Source of the DNA: Ptychodera flava
Lineage: Eukaryota; Hemichordata; Enteropneusta; Ptychoderidae
Direction of reading: 5' to 3'
NCBI RefSeq assembly: GCF_041260155.1
Contig: NC_091943.1
Location: 21,142,283-21,206,282 of the forward strand
Length of the DNA: 64,000 nt
The position numbers and the translations under genes were made by a program. A model generated the notes under the pieces. That model worked only from the letters and a program-made list of their open reading frames with translations, had not been told where the DNA came from and made no database searches. Shown here one piece after another: positions 11,716-23,700 of the stretch; position 1 is the stretch's first letter; every line of letters begins with the position of its first letter.

Positions 11716-14700
11716 ATGGCGGGTATGCAGCTCTCTAAACTTGCAGCTGTTGTGACAGGTATGTAATTTTGATTTTTCTCCACAAACACACCTGCCGAGG
11801 TCGACCTATGGAAATCGAAGAAGCTAGAGAGCTGTAATTCACGCCTAAGGACAACAGCCCGCCGATACAATGTCTATTGTCGGGCGTACTTGCCGGAACC
11901 AAAACAAAATTAAAGGACCGGGTCAGTTCTCCAGATTAGTGATTTGCTAGGCACGTACTGTGACATAGTGTGTGTAACATGTTACGTACTTCCCACTTCT
12001 CAGGAAAAACCGGGTTAAACTCTTACCTTTAATATTAACCAGGAACACTTAATCAAATTTTAGCGTACAGTTTAACATGTAAGACCCGCCCTCGATTTGG
12101 ATCGGTTTCAGCACACCACAGACGAGTGAACACACCCCTGAAAAACTGGCCGACATCTCTTGATATCATCATAGCACGTAGTACCATGGACATAAAACGT
12201 CCATGGTAATACACACGGGACTGATAGGGGAAGATGATGGAGGAAGAATTTTGCATATAGCAAACATGCCATATCGGGACACGGGCTACATTGTGAAAGT
12301 TTGAGATGTCCAAAAACAATGCAGGCTATTTATGCATAGCATTTACCTCCATGGTGACATAGTCCCTTAGCTTAGGGTCTATTTTGTCAATTTGTCTGCA
12401 GATCTTTCTACTGTCAGTAAAGACAGTGTAATGTAAGATCTTGGATATCACTTTAATGAAATGTAATATTCCACTAGGGGTCAAACATTATGGCCAATGT
12501 GTCGACCCCGATGCCAAGGATCAAGTTCCTGGCAGTGAGTTAGCCCTGCGTACGACGCTGTGTGTTCCGCTACAGCTAATAGCCCCGCTCACCACAGCCC
12601 TGCAAAGACCCGTACGTAGAGTTGGTGACTTCAAATCCATTTTTGGACTTGACGTAAAAAGCCAAATTACTGCCGAAATTCAGCGTTCTTGGGCCCAAGT
12701 CGTATCCCTGCCTACCTCAGCTACTCGATCGCTTCTAAAAATGCCAGTCTTTTATTCTTTTATTCGTAAATAACCGTCGATGTCGGCAACTCTCTCGCTA
12801 GCCCTGCGTACGTACGCTGTGTACGCTGGGTGTTAGGAACGCACACAGGGAATGCACAGCGTACACTGCCTACGTACGCAGGGCTAGCGAGAGAGTTGCC
12901 GACATCGACGGTTATTTACGAAAAAAGAATAAAAGACTGGCATTTTTAGAAGCGATCGAGTAGCTGAGGTAGGCAGGGATACGACTTGGGCCCAAGAACG
13001 CTGAATTTCGGCAGTAATTTGGCTTTTTACGTCAAGTCCAAAAATGGATTTGAAGTCACCAACTCTACGTACGGGTCTTTGCAGGGCTGTGGTGAGCGGG
13101 GCTATTAGCTGTAGCGGAACACACAGCATCGTACGCAGGGCTAGCAGTGAGTTTGATTTGTTGGCATCATCACTGTTCTTTATTTCATATTGAAAATAGT
13201 ATTCAATAAACAACATTGTTGAAAATCAGCACATGTATAAAAGACAATGGTAAGTCTTCAAACTCAACTGACAATAACACCATGCACCATGGGGAGGCAC
13301 CATATGGTTGAATATAAATAAGGTGATTCAAAACAATAACATGAAAATAATCATAATTTTACAAATTATTATCCTATGTAAACTTTTAACTGTGCTTCCA
13401 AGCACTTATTTCACATTCTTGCATACCAACTCTTTCAGTTATACAGTTTTGGGAGATTTTTTAGATATTGTGTTGAAAAATTTGTATCAACCTAGAAATA
13501 GAGTGAAGAAATTCTCTAACCCAAAGTAGCTGACAAGGACAGCTTTTCAACGTGTAAAATTTCAAAACCTACTTAATATTATATCTTTGTTTTGTTTTTT
13601 TTTCAAAGCCTTTGATAATGTATTTGCCTTTCATTTTCAGGAGGAGGCAGTGGCATTGGTCGAGCAATATGTCAGAGGTTTGCCAGAGAGGGCGCTTGTG
13701 TTGCCGTGGTCGATATAGACGCGGACCGCACCAGACAAACTTTAGATGAACTTTCAACAAAGGGCCCAGATTGCAAACACCACGCTTTCACAACAGATGT
13801 CTCAAGTGCCGAGTCTGTCGCCAAACTAGTGAAGGAAATTCCAGAAAAATTTTCAGTCACGCCGACGATACTAGTCAACTGTGCAGGTATAACAAAGGAT
13901 AGTTTTTTGGTGAAAATGGATGAAAGAAGCTTCGATGATGTAATTAGAGTTAACTTAAAGGTATGTTAACCAACACAGAAATAATTTCCAATATCAGAAG
14001 ATTTGCAGGTTTTACAAAGAATGAGGGTTATTTTTATGCAGCTGCAAAAAGCATGTATATGACCGTTTCTTCAAGTCTTTATCCCAATGGACAGGAGTAG
14101 ATCTCAATGGAAGCATTATTGCACACTTCTCCATTTGCTTACTAAGTATATTAGATGTTCAACAAACAAGATATGGAACAAGCATTAACTGGACCTACTG
14201 TCACTTTTCAGAGACTGAAATCACTTTATTTGTGTCGTGTGTGGAGATTTATTCACCGTACACGCAATGATTTGACCATATAGACAGTAGGTTTATTGTC
14301 GTAACTAGGATTTGACTGTTTTATATTGAGTGTGAACTGCAAAAATTTGTCATTGAGTCAGTGACAGTGTAGCTGAAAGAGCAGTGTCGATCGGTGTCTG
14401 ACCGAGTGATGTCAACACATAAAAAACACAGTTTAGAATTTTACTAGTGTGCGACTGCCATGTTTGTGTCCATCCCCTTAGATATGTCATCTGTTGTGGA
14501 ATTACAACTATGTACACTTTTTTTCGTCGTCAGGGAGTATTTTTAGTCACTCAGGCAATCAGCAAGCTGATGATTGATAATAAAATCAAACATGGCTCCA
14601 TCATCAACATGTCAAGTATATCAGGAAAGGTGAGAGGTCAATGAGAGGTCATGACCTGGTAGGCATCATTGTGTTACGTGCAGAGGATACGAACAAAAGG

Positions 14701-17700
14701 GTGAACTCAGCAGTTAACGTTTAAACAAAATTTATTACGAAATTAAAACTAATTGCTAAGTCAGGGATAGAGTACAAACTTTAAAAGTGTACAGACTACT
14801 TATCTCAGCTGGGACGGCAAAGCTCCAGTCTCAGAGTTGTAACAGTCAGTCGGATGAATGAACAGTCCTTTGGCTTGCAGGCTTGTAGTTGCACAAAGTC
14901 CACAGTATAAATCCAGCGTTGGCAGTGAAGGTCTTGAAAAGTCTTGAGAATGACTACTGCTGGAGTTTAGTAACACACAAGAGACACGATCCCAAAAGTC
15001 TGACTGGAAGCTGAGCACGTCCCTTTTATAAAGGCATATAAGAACAATCTAGAACTTTTATTGACATGCTAATTACTGTTCTAAAATTATCTCTCTTACA
15101 CAACTAATCAACTTTCCAGAACATTCCAAACATGACTAATTGAATTCAAGGTTGTGAGGTCATTAAGGGCAGTGACCTTGAGAATGTTCTAGACTAATTG
15201 AACTCAGGTCATGATGAGTGTGGGGTAAATGACCTACATAACACACCCCCTCTTCAAAAAAAGAAAATTTTTCAAAGAAAAATCTTTCTTTTACAAATGT
15301 AATCTTGAAAAAGATTTAAGTACTCAAAATTTTTTTTACTCTAAAGTAAAATTTCTTGAAAGTGAACAACAATAAACTCTAAATACGAGAGAGACAGTCT
15401 GCAATTAAATTGTCTCTGCCTTTAATATGTCTAATATCAAGATTAAACTCCTGTAACATTAAACTCCATCTTAGCAATCTCTGATTTTTGCCTTTAAATT
15501 TCTGTAGAAATACAAGAGGGTTGTGATCAATATAAACCACTATTGGCTGATTTGAAGAAGTAACATAAACTTCAAAATGCTGTAAAGCTAATATCAAAGA
15601 TAAACACTCTTTTTCAATTGTAGAGTAGTTTCTCTGGGATTTGTTAAATTTGCGTGAAAAATAGCAAACAGGATGATCTACACCATGACTATCCTCTTGC
15701 AATAAAACAGCACCAGCAGCCGTATCACTAGCATCTACAGCTAATTTGAATGGCAAAGTGAAATCTGGTGCAGACAACACTGGGGCACTTTGCAGTATGG
15801 CTTTAAGTGTATCAAATGCCTGTTGGCATTGCTCTGACCAAACAAACTTTACTTTCTTTTTAAGTAAGTTAGTCAAAGGCTCAGTAATTGTGGAGAAATT
15901 TGGACAGAATTTTCTGTAGTAACCAGCCATACCGAGAAAGCGCATCAGTTGTCGTTTGCAGTTTGGTATGGGAAAACTTGAAATGGCACTGATTTTGGCA
16001 TCAACAGGTTTTACCCCACCCTGTCCTACAGTATGTCCGAGGTAAGTTACCCTTGCCCAACCAAACTCAGATTTGGCAAGGTTGACAGTCAACATTGCTT
16101 TACTCAGTCTCTCAAAGAACTTCCGCATGAGCTTGATGTGTTCCTCCCAGGTGTCACTATACAGGACGACGTCGTCAACGTAAGCTGCACATCCGTCTAG
16201 CCCGGATATGACGTCGTTGATCATCCGTTGGAACGTTGCTGGAGAGTTCTTCATTCCGAATGGCATCACCTTGTACTGGAACAATCCGTCTGGTGTAACA
16301 AAGGCGGATATTTCACGAGCACGATCCGTCAGAGGGACTTGCCAAAATCCCTTCAGTAGGTCAAATTTCGTCACATACTTGGCTTTTCCCACTCGGTCGA
16401 TGCAGTCATCAATCCTCGGGATTGGGAAAGTGTCTGTCTTTGTTAAAGTGTTGACCTTCCTAAAGTCCGTGCACATACGATAACTGTGGTCTGATTTGGG
16501 AACAAGTATGCACGGCGAACTCCAGTTACTTTTACTGGGTTCAATAAAGTCATTGTCCAGCAGGTATTTGACTTCTTCCTGGAGATATTTCGCTTTTGTT
16601 GGATTCAGTCTGTATGGATGTTGTTTTACAGGCTTACTGTCCCCAACATCAACGTCGTGATAGATGACGTTTGTCCTCGTTGGAACATCTTGAAACAGGT
16701 GTTTATATTCGTGGAGCAGTTCTTTCACCTGTTGTTGTTGTTCTGGCTGGAGGTGTGCCAACTTTGTAGACTCCAGCTTCTCCAGGATTTCTGAGTTCTG
16801 AAGCTTGACCGAGCCCAGCTTTGAGTTTAGAGTTTTTTCACTCAAGTCAGTTTCAGTATCACTATCTTCATAATGGTTTGAACTGACTGCACTGACAGGC
16901 TGAGTTATAGTAGGATTATCCCTATCCAAATATGGCTTAAGCATATTTATGTGACATAGCTGTTTTTGTTTTCGCCTGTCAGGTGTTATTATGATGTAAT
17001 TTAAATCACTCAATTTCTTATCAATTAGGTATGGCCCAAAGTAACGAGCATGGAGTGGTTTGCCAGGAATTGGAAGTAGAACAAGAACTTTTTGACCTGG
17101 TTCAAACTTCCGTTTTGAGGTGTTTTTATCATATTTGGTTTTCATTGACTGCTGAGATGACTCAAGATTTTCTCTGGCTAATTCACATGCTTTAGAGAGT
17201 TTTGTACGAAAATCTGACACATATTGCAAAATATTCAGACAATCATCGTCGTCAGACAGGAATTTCTCTTTAACGAGCTTAAGTGGGCCACGGACTGTAT
17301 GTCCAAATACAAGCTCAAATGGGCTAAAACCAAGAGACTCTTGAATTGACTCTCTAACAGCAAAGAGCAGAAAATGAATTCCTTCATCCCACTGTTTCTC
17401 TGTGTCAAAACAGTAGGTCCTAATCATGTTTTTCAAAGTTTGATGAAATCGCTCAAGAGCACCCTGACTTTCTGGATGATAGGCGGATGACCTATACTGT
17501 TTAATGCCTAGCTGATCCATTACTTGTTGAAAAATACCAGACATAAAGTTGGAGCCTTGATCGGACTGGACACATTTAGGGAGGCCAAATAAAGTGAAAA
17601 ATTTGACTAAAGCTCTCACTATAGTCTTTGTCTTTATATTTCTCAGTGGTATGGCTTCTGGGAACCGAGTTGATGTACACATTATTGTCAGCATGTACTC

Positions 17701-20700
17701 ATTTCCTGATCTTGTTTTTGGTAAGGGTCCAACACAGTCTATTAGAATCCTACTAAATGGTTCTTGAAATGCAGGAATTGGCTGTAAAGGGGCCTTTGGA
17801 ATGGTCTGATTTGGCTTTCCTACCATCTGACATGTGTGACAAGTTTTACAGAAATGTGTTACATCCTGCCTGAGATTAGGCCAATAAAAGTGACTGAGAA
17901 TTTTATGATAAGTTTTCCTTACTCCCAAATGACCAGCCAGGGCGTTTCATGGGCCAGGCGCAATATTTCAGCACGATAGGGCTTTGGAACCACAATTTGA
18001 TGTTTTATAGCCCAATCGTCATCAACCAAGACATCTGGAGGTCTCCATTTACGCATGAGAATACCAGATTTTGTATAATAGGAAACAGAGGTATCTGAAG
18101 TTTTACCTTCATCATCTACCCTGTCAAACAAAGACAAAATATCTGGGTCTTTGTGTTGTTCTGCAATGAGATTTGATCCAGAAAATGTCTGACTTTGGTC
18201 AGCAGAAGTTTTACTGGAAGTTTCAAATCCACGAGGGATAACGGAATGATCCGTGTCAAACACCTGACTGAGAAAGGTGTCATTTAAGTCAACATCTGTG
18301 ACATTATTTTTGAGAGTATTTTGATTCTCGGAAGTTTTCTTTGACATGGCTCGAGTAATGGCACATGAAGGAAATAAATCGGGTATCTCTTGTTCAATTG
18401 GCTCTGGATCCTGATCTAAACTAGGATTATCAGTCACAAGTGGATTAGTAATGACCTTGTCCCCAGCAAGGTCGTTTCCAAGAAGAAGGTGAATCCCTTC
18501 AAAAGGCAAAAAAGGCCTAATACCTAAAGTCACAGGTCCAGAAATAAAGTCCGAAGACAAATAGACATTATGGAGAGGAACAGGAATAAAGTCATTGCAA
18601 TCTACCCCCTTAATAAGAACTTTAGAACCTGAAAATGACTTTTCAGAAACGGCAGGTATCTGCCAACAAAAGAGACTGGGACGCCCCGGTATCTCTTAGA
18701 ATTTTGACAGGGGTAGCGGAAGAAAAATCACTAGAAAGTGATATAAAACCATTATGAATAAATGGTTCGAAAATACCCATAATGCTATCTTGAGAAGAAT
18801 TGACCTTGACCTCATTAATTGGGGATGAGAGGGGTTTAACCTCAGAAAATGTGTTACACACATTATTAGACTCTAATTGAGTTGATGAAGAAATAAAGCC
18901 GGTGGGCTTAGATCCACTTTGACTACTTTGACCTTCACGTTTTCTTTTCAATTTGAAACACTCTGACATTAAATGGCCGTCTTTCTTACAATAATTACAA
19001 GAAAGTGTACCGAACTGTTTGTCAGAAGGAGATTGAGACTTGGGATCTGATGATGTGGGAGTGTTACTTGAATTTTGTGAACTGTTGTCATTTGATTTTC
19101 TACTCTCCTTTGAGAAATTCTTGGATGAAAAGGAGGAGTTAAATTTACCTGCATTGTTTCTGTATGAAAAGGACTGGGATGGTTTGCTGAGAAATGAAGA
19201 TTTGTGGGTCAATGAATAATCATCGGCCAAACGTGCAGCAACCTCTAATGTATCTGCCTTTTGTTCATTGATAAACGTCTTGATGTCACTCCGGATGCAC
19301 CTTTTAAATTCCTCAATCAAAACAAGCTGTCGTAATTTTTCATAATTCTGACTGACCTTTTCAGAAGAGCACCAACGATCAAACAGTTGTTCTTTTGTTC
19401 GAGCAAATTCAACATAAGTTTGATCCTTCACCTTCTCACAATCCCTAAATTTCTGACGGTAAGCTTCAGGCACCAACTCATAGCCCTTGAGAATTAATTC
19501 CTTCACAGAATCATAATTTGAAGCCTGCTCTACTGACAACTGAATATAAATTTCTCTGGCTTTACCCACCAAAGCACTCTGCAAAAGCATAGACCAGGAC
19601 TCCTTAGGCCAATCCAGACTCTGAGCAATTTTCTCAAATGAAGGAAATATTTATCAACATCCTTTTCTTGGAAAGGGGGAACTAACCTGAAATGCTTAGT
19701 GATGTCAAAATTGTCTGAAGGGAAGAATTTTCCTGACTTTCTAAGCTCTAAACGTCTCATTTCTAACTGCAGTCGGTGTTCTGCTAATTCTCTTTCCTTT
19801 TCTTTTTCCTCTCTTTCTTTCTCCCTTTGTCTTTCTTCCATTTGCAATTCTTTTTCTTTCATTTCCAATTCCCTCTCTTTCTGTCTTTCTTCCATTTCTA
19901 ATCTTTCCTGCCTATCTTTCTCTCTCTGTCTTTCTTCCATTTGCAATTCTTTTTCTCTCATTTGTAATTCTAGTTTTTTGATCTCCAAATTTGCCTGCAT
20001 TTCTAATTCTAATTTCTTGAGTTCAGAGGTAGACTCGGGCTCATAATCTTTTAAGGCAGACTCCTCAAAATGGCCTGATTTAACTAAATGTTTTGGAATC
20101 TTGAACTGTATTTCTTGCTTGTGCATAGATCGTTAAAGTCTACTTTAATGAAATTGGCCAGTGTTATGAGGTCGTCTTTTCTGAGGGAATCAAATGTGTC
20201 CTGATCAAGGTCATCCATTTCCTCTGGTTTAAATTCCGCCATGATTAAATTTCGCTGAGTTCACAGTATATAGTAGTTTTGAAAAGCTGTCAAAATGTTG
20301 TCAAACGGCTCAAAATATTCGTTTCCCGGACGAGCCCCCAATTTTGTTACGTGCAGAGGATAACGAACAAAAGGGTGAACTCAGCAGTTAACGTTTAAAC
20401 AAAATTATTACGAAATTAAAACTAATTGCTAAGTCAGGGATAGAGTACAAACTTTAAAAGTGTACAGACTACTTATCTCAGCTGGGACGGCAAAGCTCCA
20501 GTCTCAGAGTTGTAACAGTCAGTCGGATGAATGAACAGTCCTTTGGCTTGCAGGCTTGTAGTTGCACAAAGTCCACAGTATAAATCCAGCGTTGGCAGTG
20601 AAGGTCTTGAAAAGTCTTGAGAATGACTACTGCTGGAGTTTAGTAACACACAAGAGACACGATCCCAAAAGTCTGACTGGAAGCTGAGCACGTCCCTTTT

Positions 20701-23700
20701 ATAAAGGCATATAAGAACAATCTAGAACTTTTATTGACATGCTAATTACTGTTCTAAAATTATCTCTCTTACACAACTAATCAACTTTCCAGAACATTCC
20801 AAACATGACTAATTGAATTCAAGGTTGTGAGGTCATAAGGGCAGTGACCTTGAGAATGTTCTAGACTAATTGAACTCAGGTCATGATGAGTGTGGGGTAA
20901 ATGACCTACATAACAATTGTCTTTTGTGAGCAGCAGGTACTGTTTGTTTGGCTGTGCTGTTTAAAACCCCATAGCAGTCATGGTAGTAAGGCCATGAAAG
21001 TGAAAGACTTACACTTTTGCTCAAAACTTTCTTCAGTGAAAATTTCAACTATTCTCTTACCAAATCAAGAATAAAATTCAGGGGTCACCGTGTAGAGTTT
21101 GGTACTGGAGAAACAAATTACCTATTTTAATGTTATGGTAAACATTTACCGATATTTGGAATTCAAAATGGCTAACACCTCTGTGTTATCTCTATGGGGG
21201 AATACATTTTTTGATTTTCGAAAAACCAAAACAGTGAAATGTTTTCTTATGCCAAGAGCTTTAAAGTGAGCCCAAAGAAATGGTGTCTCAGAAATGAATT
21301 AGGTTTAGTTTTGTTCAAGAAAGAAAAGGGCCACCACCCATTTACATGAAGTACATTTAAGTAAATAGATTTACCTCTTAGTGTATGTCAGAAGCTTTGC
21401 CATTTTCCTCAAAGCTCAAGTGAACAGATAGTTGAGTTAGAAACTAGACAAACCAGTAGGCAAATCAGAAATTACAGTGTATTAATAACAAAGGCATACA
21501 GTGTTTTTATGGGATGCTTGTGTTTTTCTCAAGCGTCTATTTACAATTGGGTGTGAGCATGACTGTAGTCAATATATGCAATAATGACATTTTCATGAGT
21601 GTAGGATTTGTTGATGTGTACAAGAATTTATTTCTATAAATTTAGTTTCCTTGTACAGAAAGATTTTTTCAACAAAAGATGTTTCTGCTCATAATTTCAG
21701 TTTGTCATCAATTTTACCTCATAGACCATCTTTGTTGATTCACACTTCTTGTATTTGTTCTCACCTGTTCTCAACACAGACTGGTAACATAGGACAGTGT
21801 AACTACACGGCATCTAAGGCCGGTATAGAGGGAATGACAAGAACCATGGCCAAAGAACTTGCCGAGTAAGTAGTACTGCCACCCACCAAATCTGTGTTTG
21901 CATGACTCACTTGAAGCCACACAATCTGTGTATGGAGCAGTTACTGACAGCCTCACAGTCTGTGTGTGGAGCAGTTACTGGAAACCACAGCTCCTGAATA
22001 GAGTATTAATGATAAACTACTTTATAGAATTTCAAAAATTCTCCTTCAGGGAGTGTATAAATCAAATCCTTTTTAGCTTCTGCTCTTTCGTTATTTTTCA
22101 TTATTGAATTTACCGACTAGAAAAAGTGTCATAAACAGTGGTGCTCCATGAACAGTGGTATCTCATTTCAGTTTCATTCACCGGCAGTTTCAGCACTTAT
22201 ATTATAAGAAACAGTATCACCTTGGTACTCTACTTCAACCCTTTTCATCGTCCTCCCTTTCAATGTGTACCCCCTTCAATGTGTACCAGGTATATGCGTA
22301 GCCATACTAATTACATCAATAGAAATGACGCCAAGTCTGATGATGAAAGAGTTCACTTTCAGGACAGTCATGATCAATGTATCTGTGTGATTGGCTGCAT
22401 GAGTGGAAGTCTTTCGAGAACAAACTGCAAAGGCCCTGGGGGAAGGGGGTGAGAAAATCGGGTTTGTAGAGACCTTGACCTTGTAGCAGAATTCTTTATA
22501 TTGCGTTCATGATGTGTGAAGAGCAGTAGACGGTCAGAAATGTTTTGTGAAGGCATCACATGCTCGCCATTGTTTTATTCTGCACAAGTTTAACCATCGG
22601 TTATTGTAGGAGTTAATATATAGTAGGTTACAATATTAAATTTGCCACCAACATGAATTCCTTGAATACTGTAATTTCTGCAATCCATTTCTTTATTTAT
22701 CTATTTTTCCAGGCATGACATCCGATGCAATGCTGTCTTGCCAGGCTGGATAGAATCTCCGATGACTCAGGCCGTACCGGAAAAAGTTCTAACAAAGGTT
22801 TGTCGGTTCTGCTTCAAAAAAGACCAAAACCTTACAAAGCCTAACATAGGACATTAGTATAGAAATGATTTCAAGAGACTCTGACTCTGGATGACAGATA
22901 ATTATATGTCCAAAATTCTTGACTAGTTTTTCATAAACTGTGCACGCATGAATAATGAAAATGGTTTAATTTTACCTCCAATGGTGTTATGGAAACTGTA
23001 AAACCACCAAACAAAAAGATTCAATAAACTTTTGCTCAAACTTTCCTCAAGGACTCTTTCAACCATTCTTTCTCAAAATCAAGGGATAAAAAGTAGGGGC
23101 GGTGGTCATCATGCAAATTTTACTACCAGAGAAGTGAATTACCAAAAACGTACTTGTATTTGAAATTGAAAACGGCCGCCATCCCTATAAGGAAATATGA
23201 ATTTTTTTATTTTTAGATGAGCAGGATTGCAAAAACTTCCTTTACTGTACAAGTTGAAAAATGAGTCAAGTAAATCAACATACCAACAAAGTATTGTAAC
23301 AATTTCATTAGAGTCTGAATATCTGTTTCATGTAACATTCCATCTCATGAAACCACACCACAATCTGCAGTACAAGTGGTAACCAGACCAAATTTGTCCA
23401 AAGTTCCGTCAACACTTGCCTACATCACACATGCTAATATGCCTGTCATCTTTTGCCATTTATTTTGACAGCACCTTGGCATGATACCGGCAGGAAGATT
23501 AGGCCAGCCGGAAGATATTGCAGACGCATGTTTGTTCTTAGCTTCACGGAAGAGTAGTTATATTACGGGTACTAGTATTGAAGTTACAGGTAAGGCTGTC
23601 CCTGTGATATGTGAATACTAGATACAGAATTATGAAAATGGAATGATGGGTAATTTTTCCATACATGTGCTTTGATATTAGTTTTACATGTAATCAGGGA

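Larger units (their letters stand above)
14672..20915 (-). mobile_element. Gmr1-like Ty3/gypsy LTR retrotransposon (integrase before RT)
   Basis: A full-length 6.24-kb element in antisense to HSD17B8 copy B, inside intron 3, with 4-bp target duplication ATTG (14668-14671 and 20916-20919). LTRs start TGTTA and end TAACA. Order on the minus strand: LTR, PBS, gag with coiled coil, SCAN-like region and CCHC knuckle, aspartic protease, integrase (DD35E, GPY/F-type end), reverse transcriptase (YVDD), RNase H, PPT, LTR. Integrase ahead of RT is the copia-like order that defines Gmr1-type gypsy elements of deuterostomes. The internal region is broken by four single-base frame changes, near 20125, 19644, 18657 and 17935. 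The LTRs differ by three 1-base indels and, by eye, no substitutions, so the insertion is very recent and some of the breaks may be sequence errors. I have not rebuilt the frames. Confidence 0.95.

Noticed and set aside
12441..13216. Two 110-codon frames on opposite strands with nearly the same protein
   Set aside because: They are mirror products of the 603-bp palindromic element and have no domain or splice support.
14800..15018. 72-codon frame repeated at 20473-20691
   Set aside because: It lies in the two LTRs, so identity follows from LTR duplication; no known LTR protein matches.
18643..18670. Programmed frameshift between gag and pol at the protease
   Set aside because: The break falls about ten residues after the DTG motif, inside the protease core, where a programmed shift would be unusual; no clear slippery heptamer was seen.
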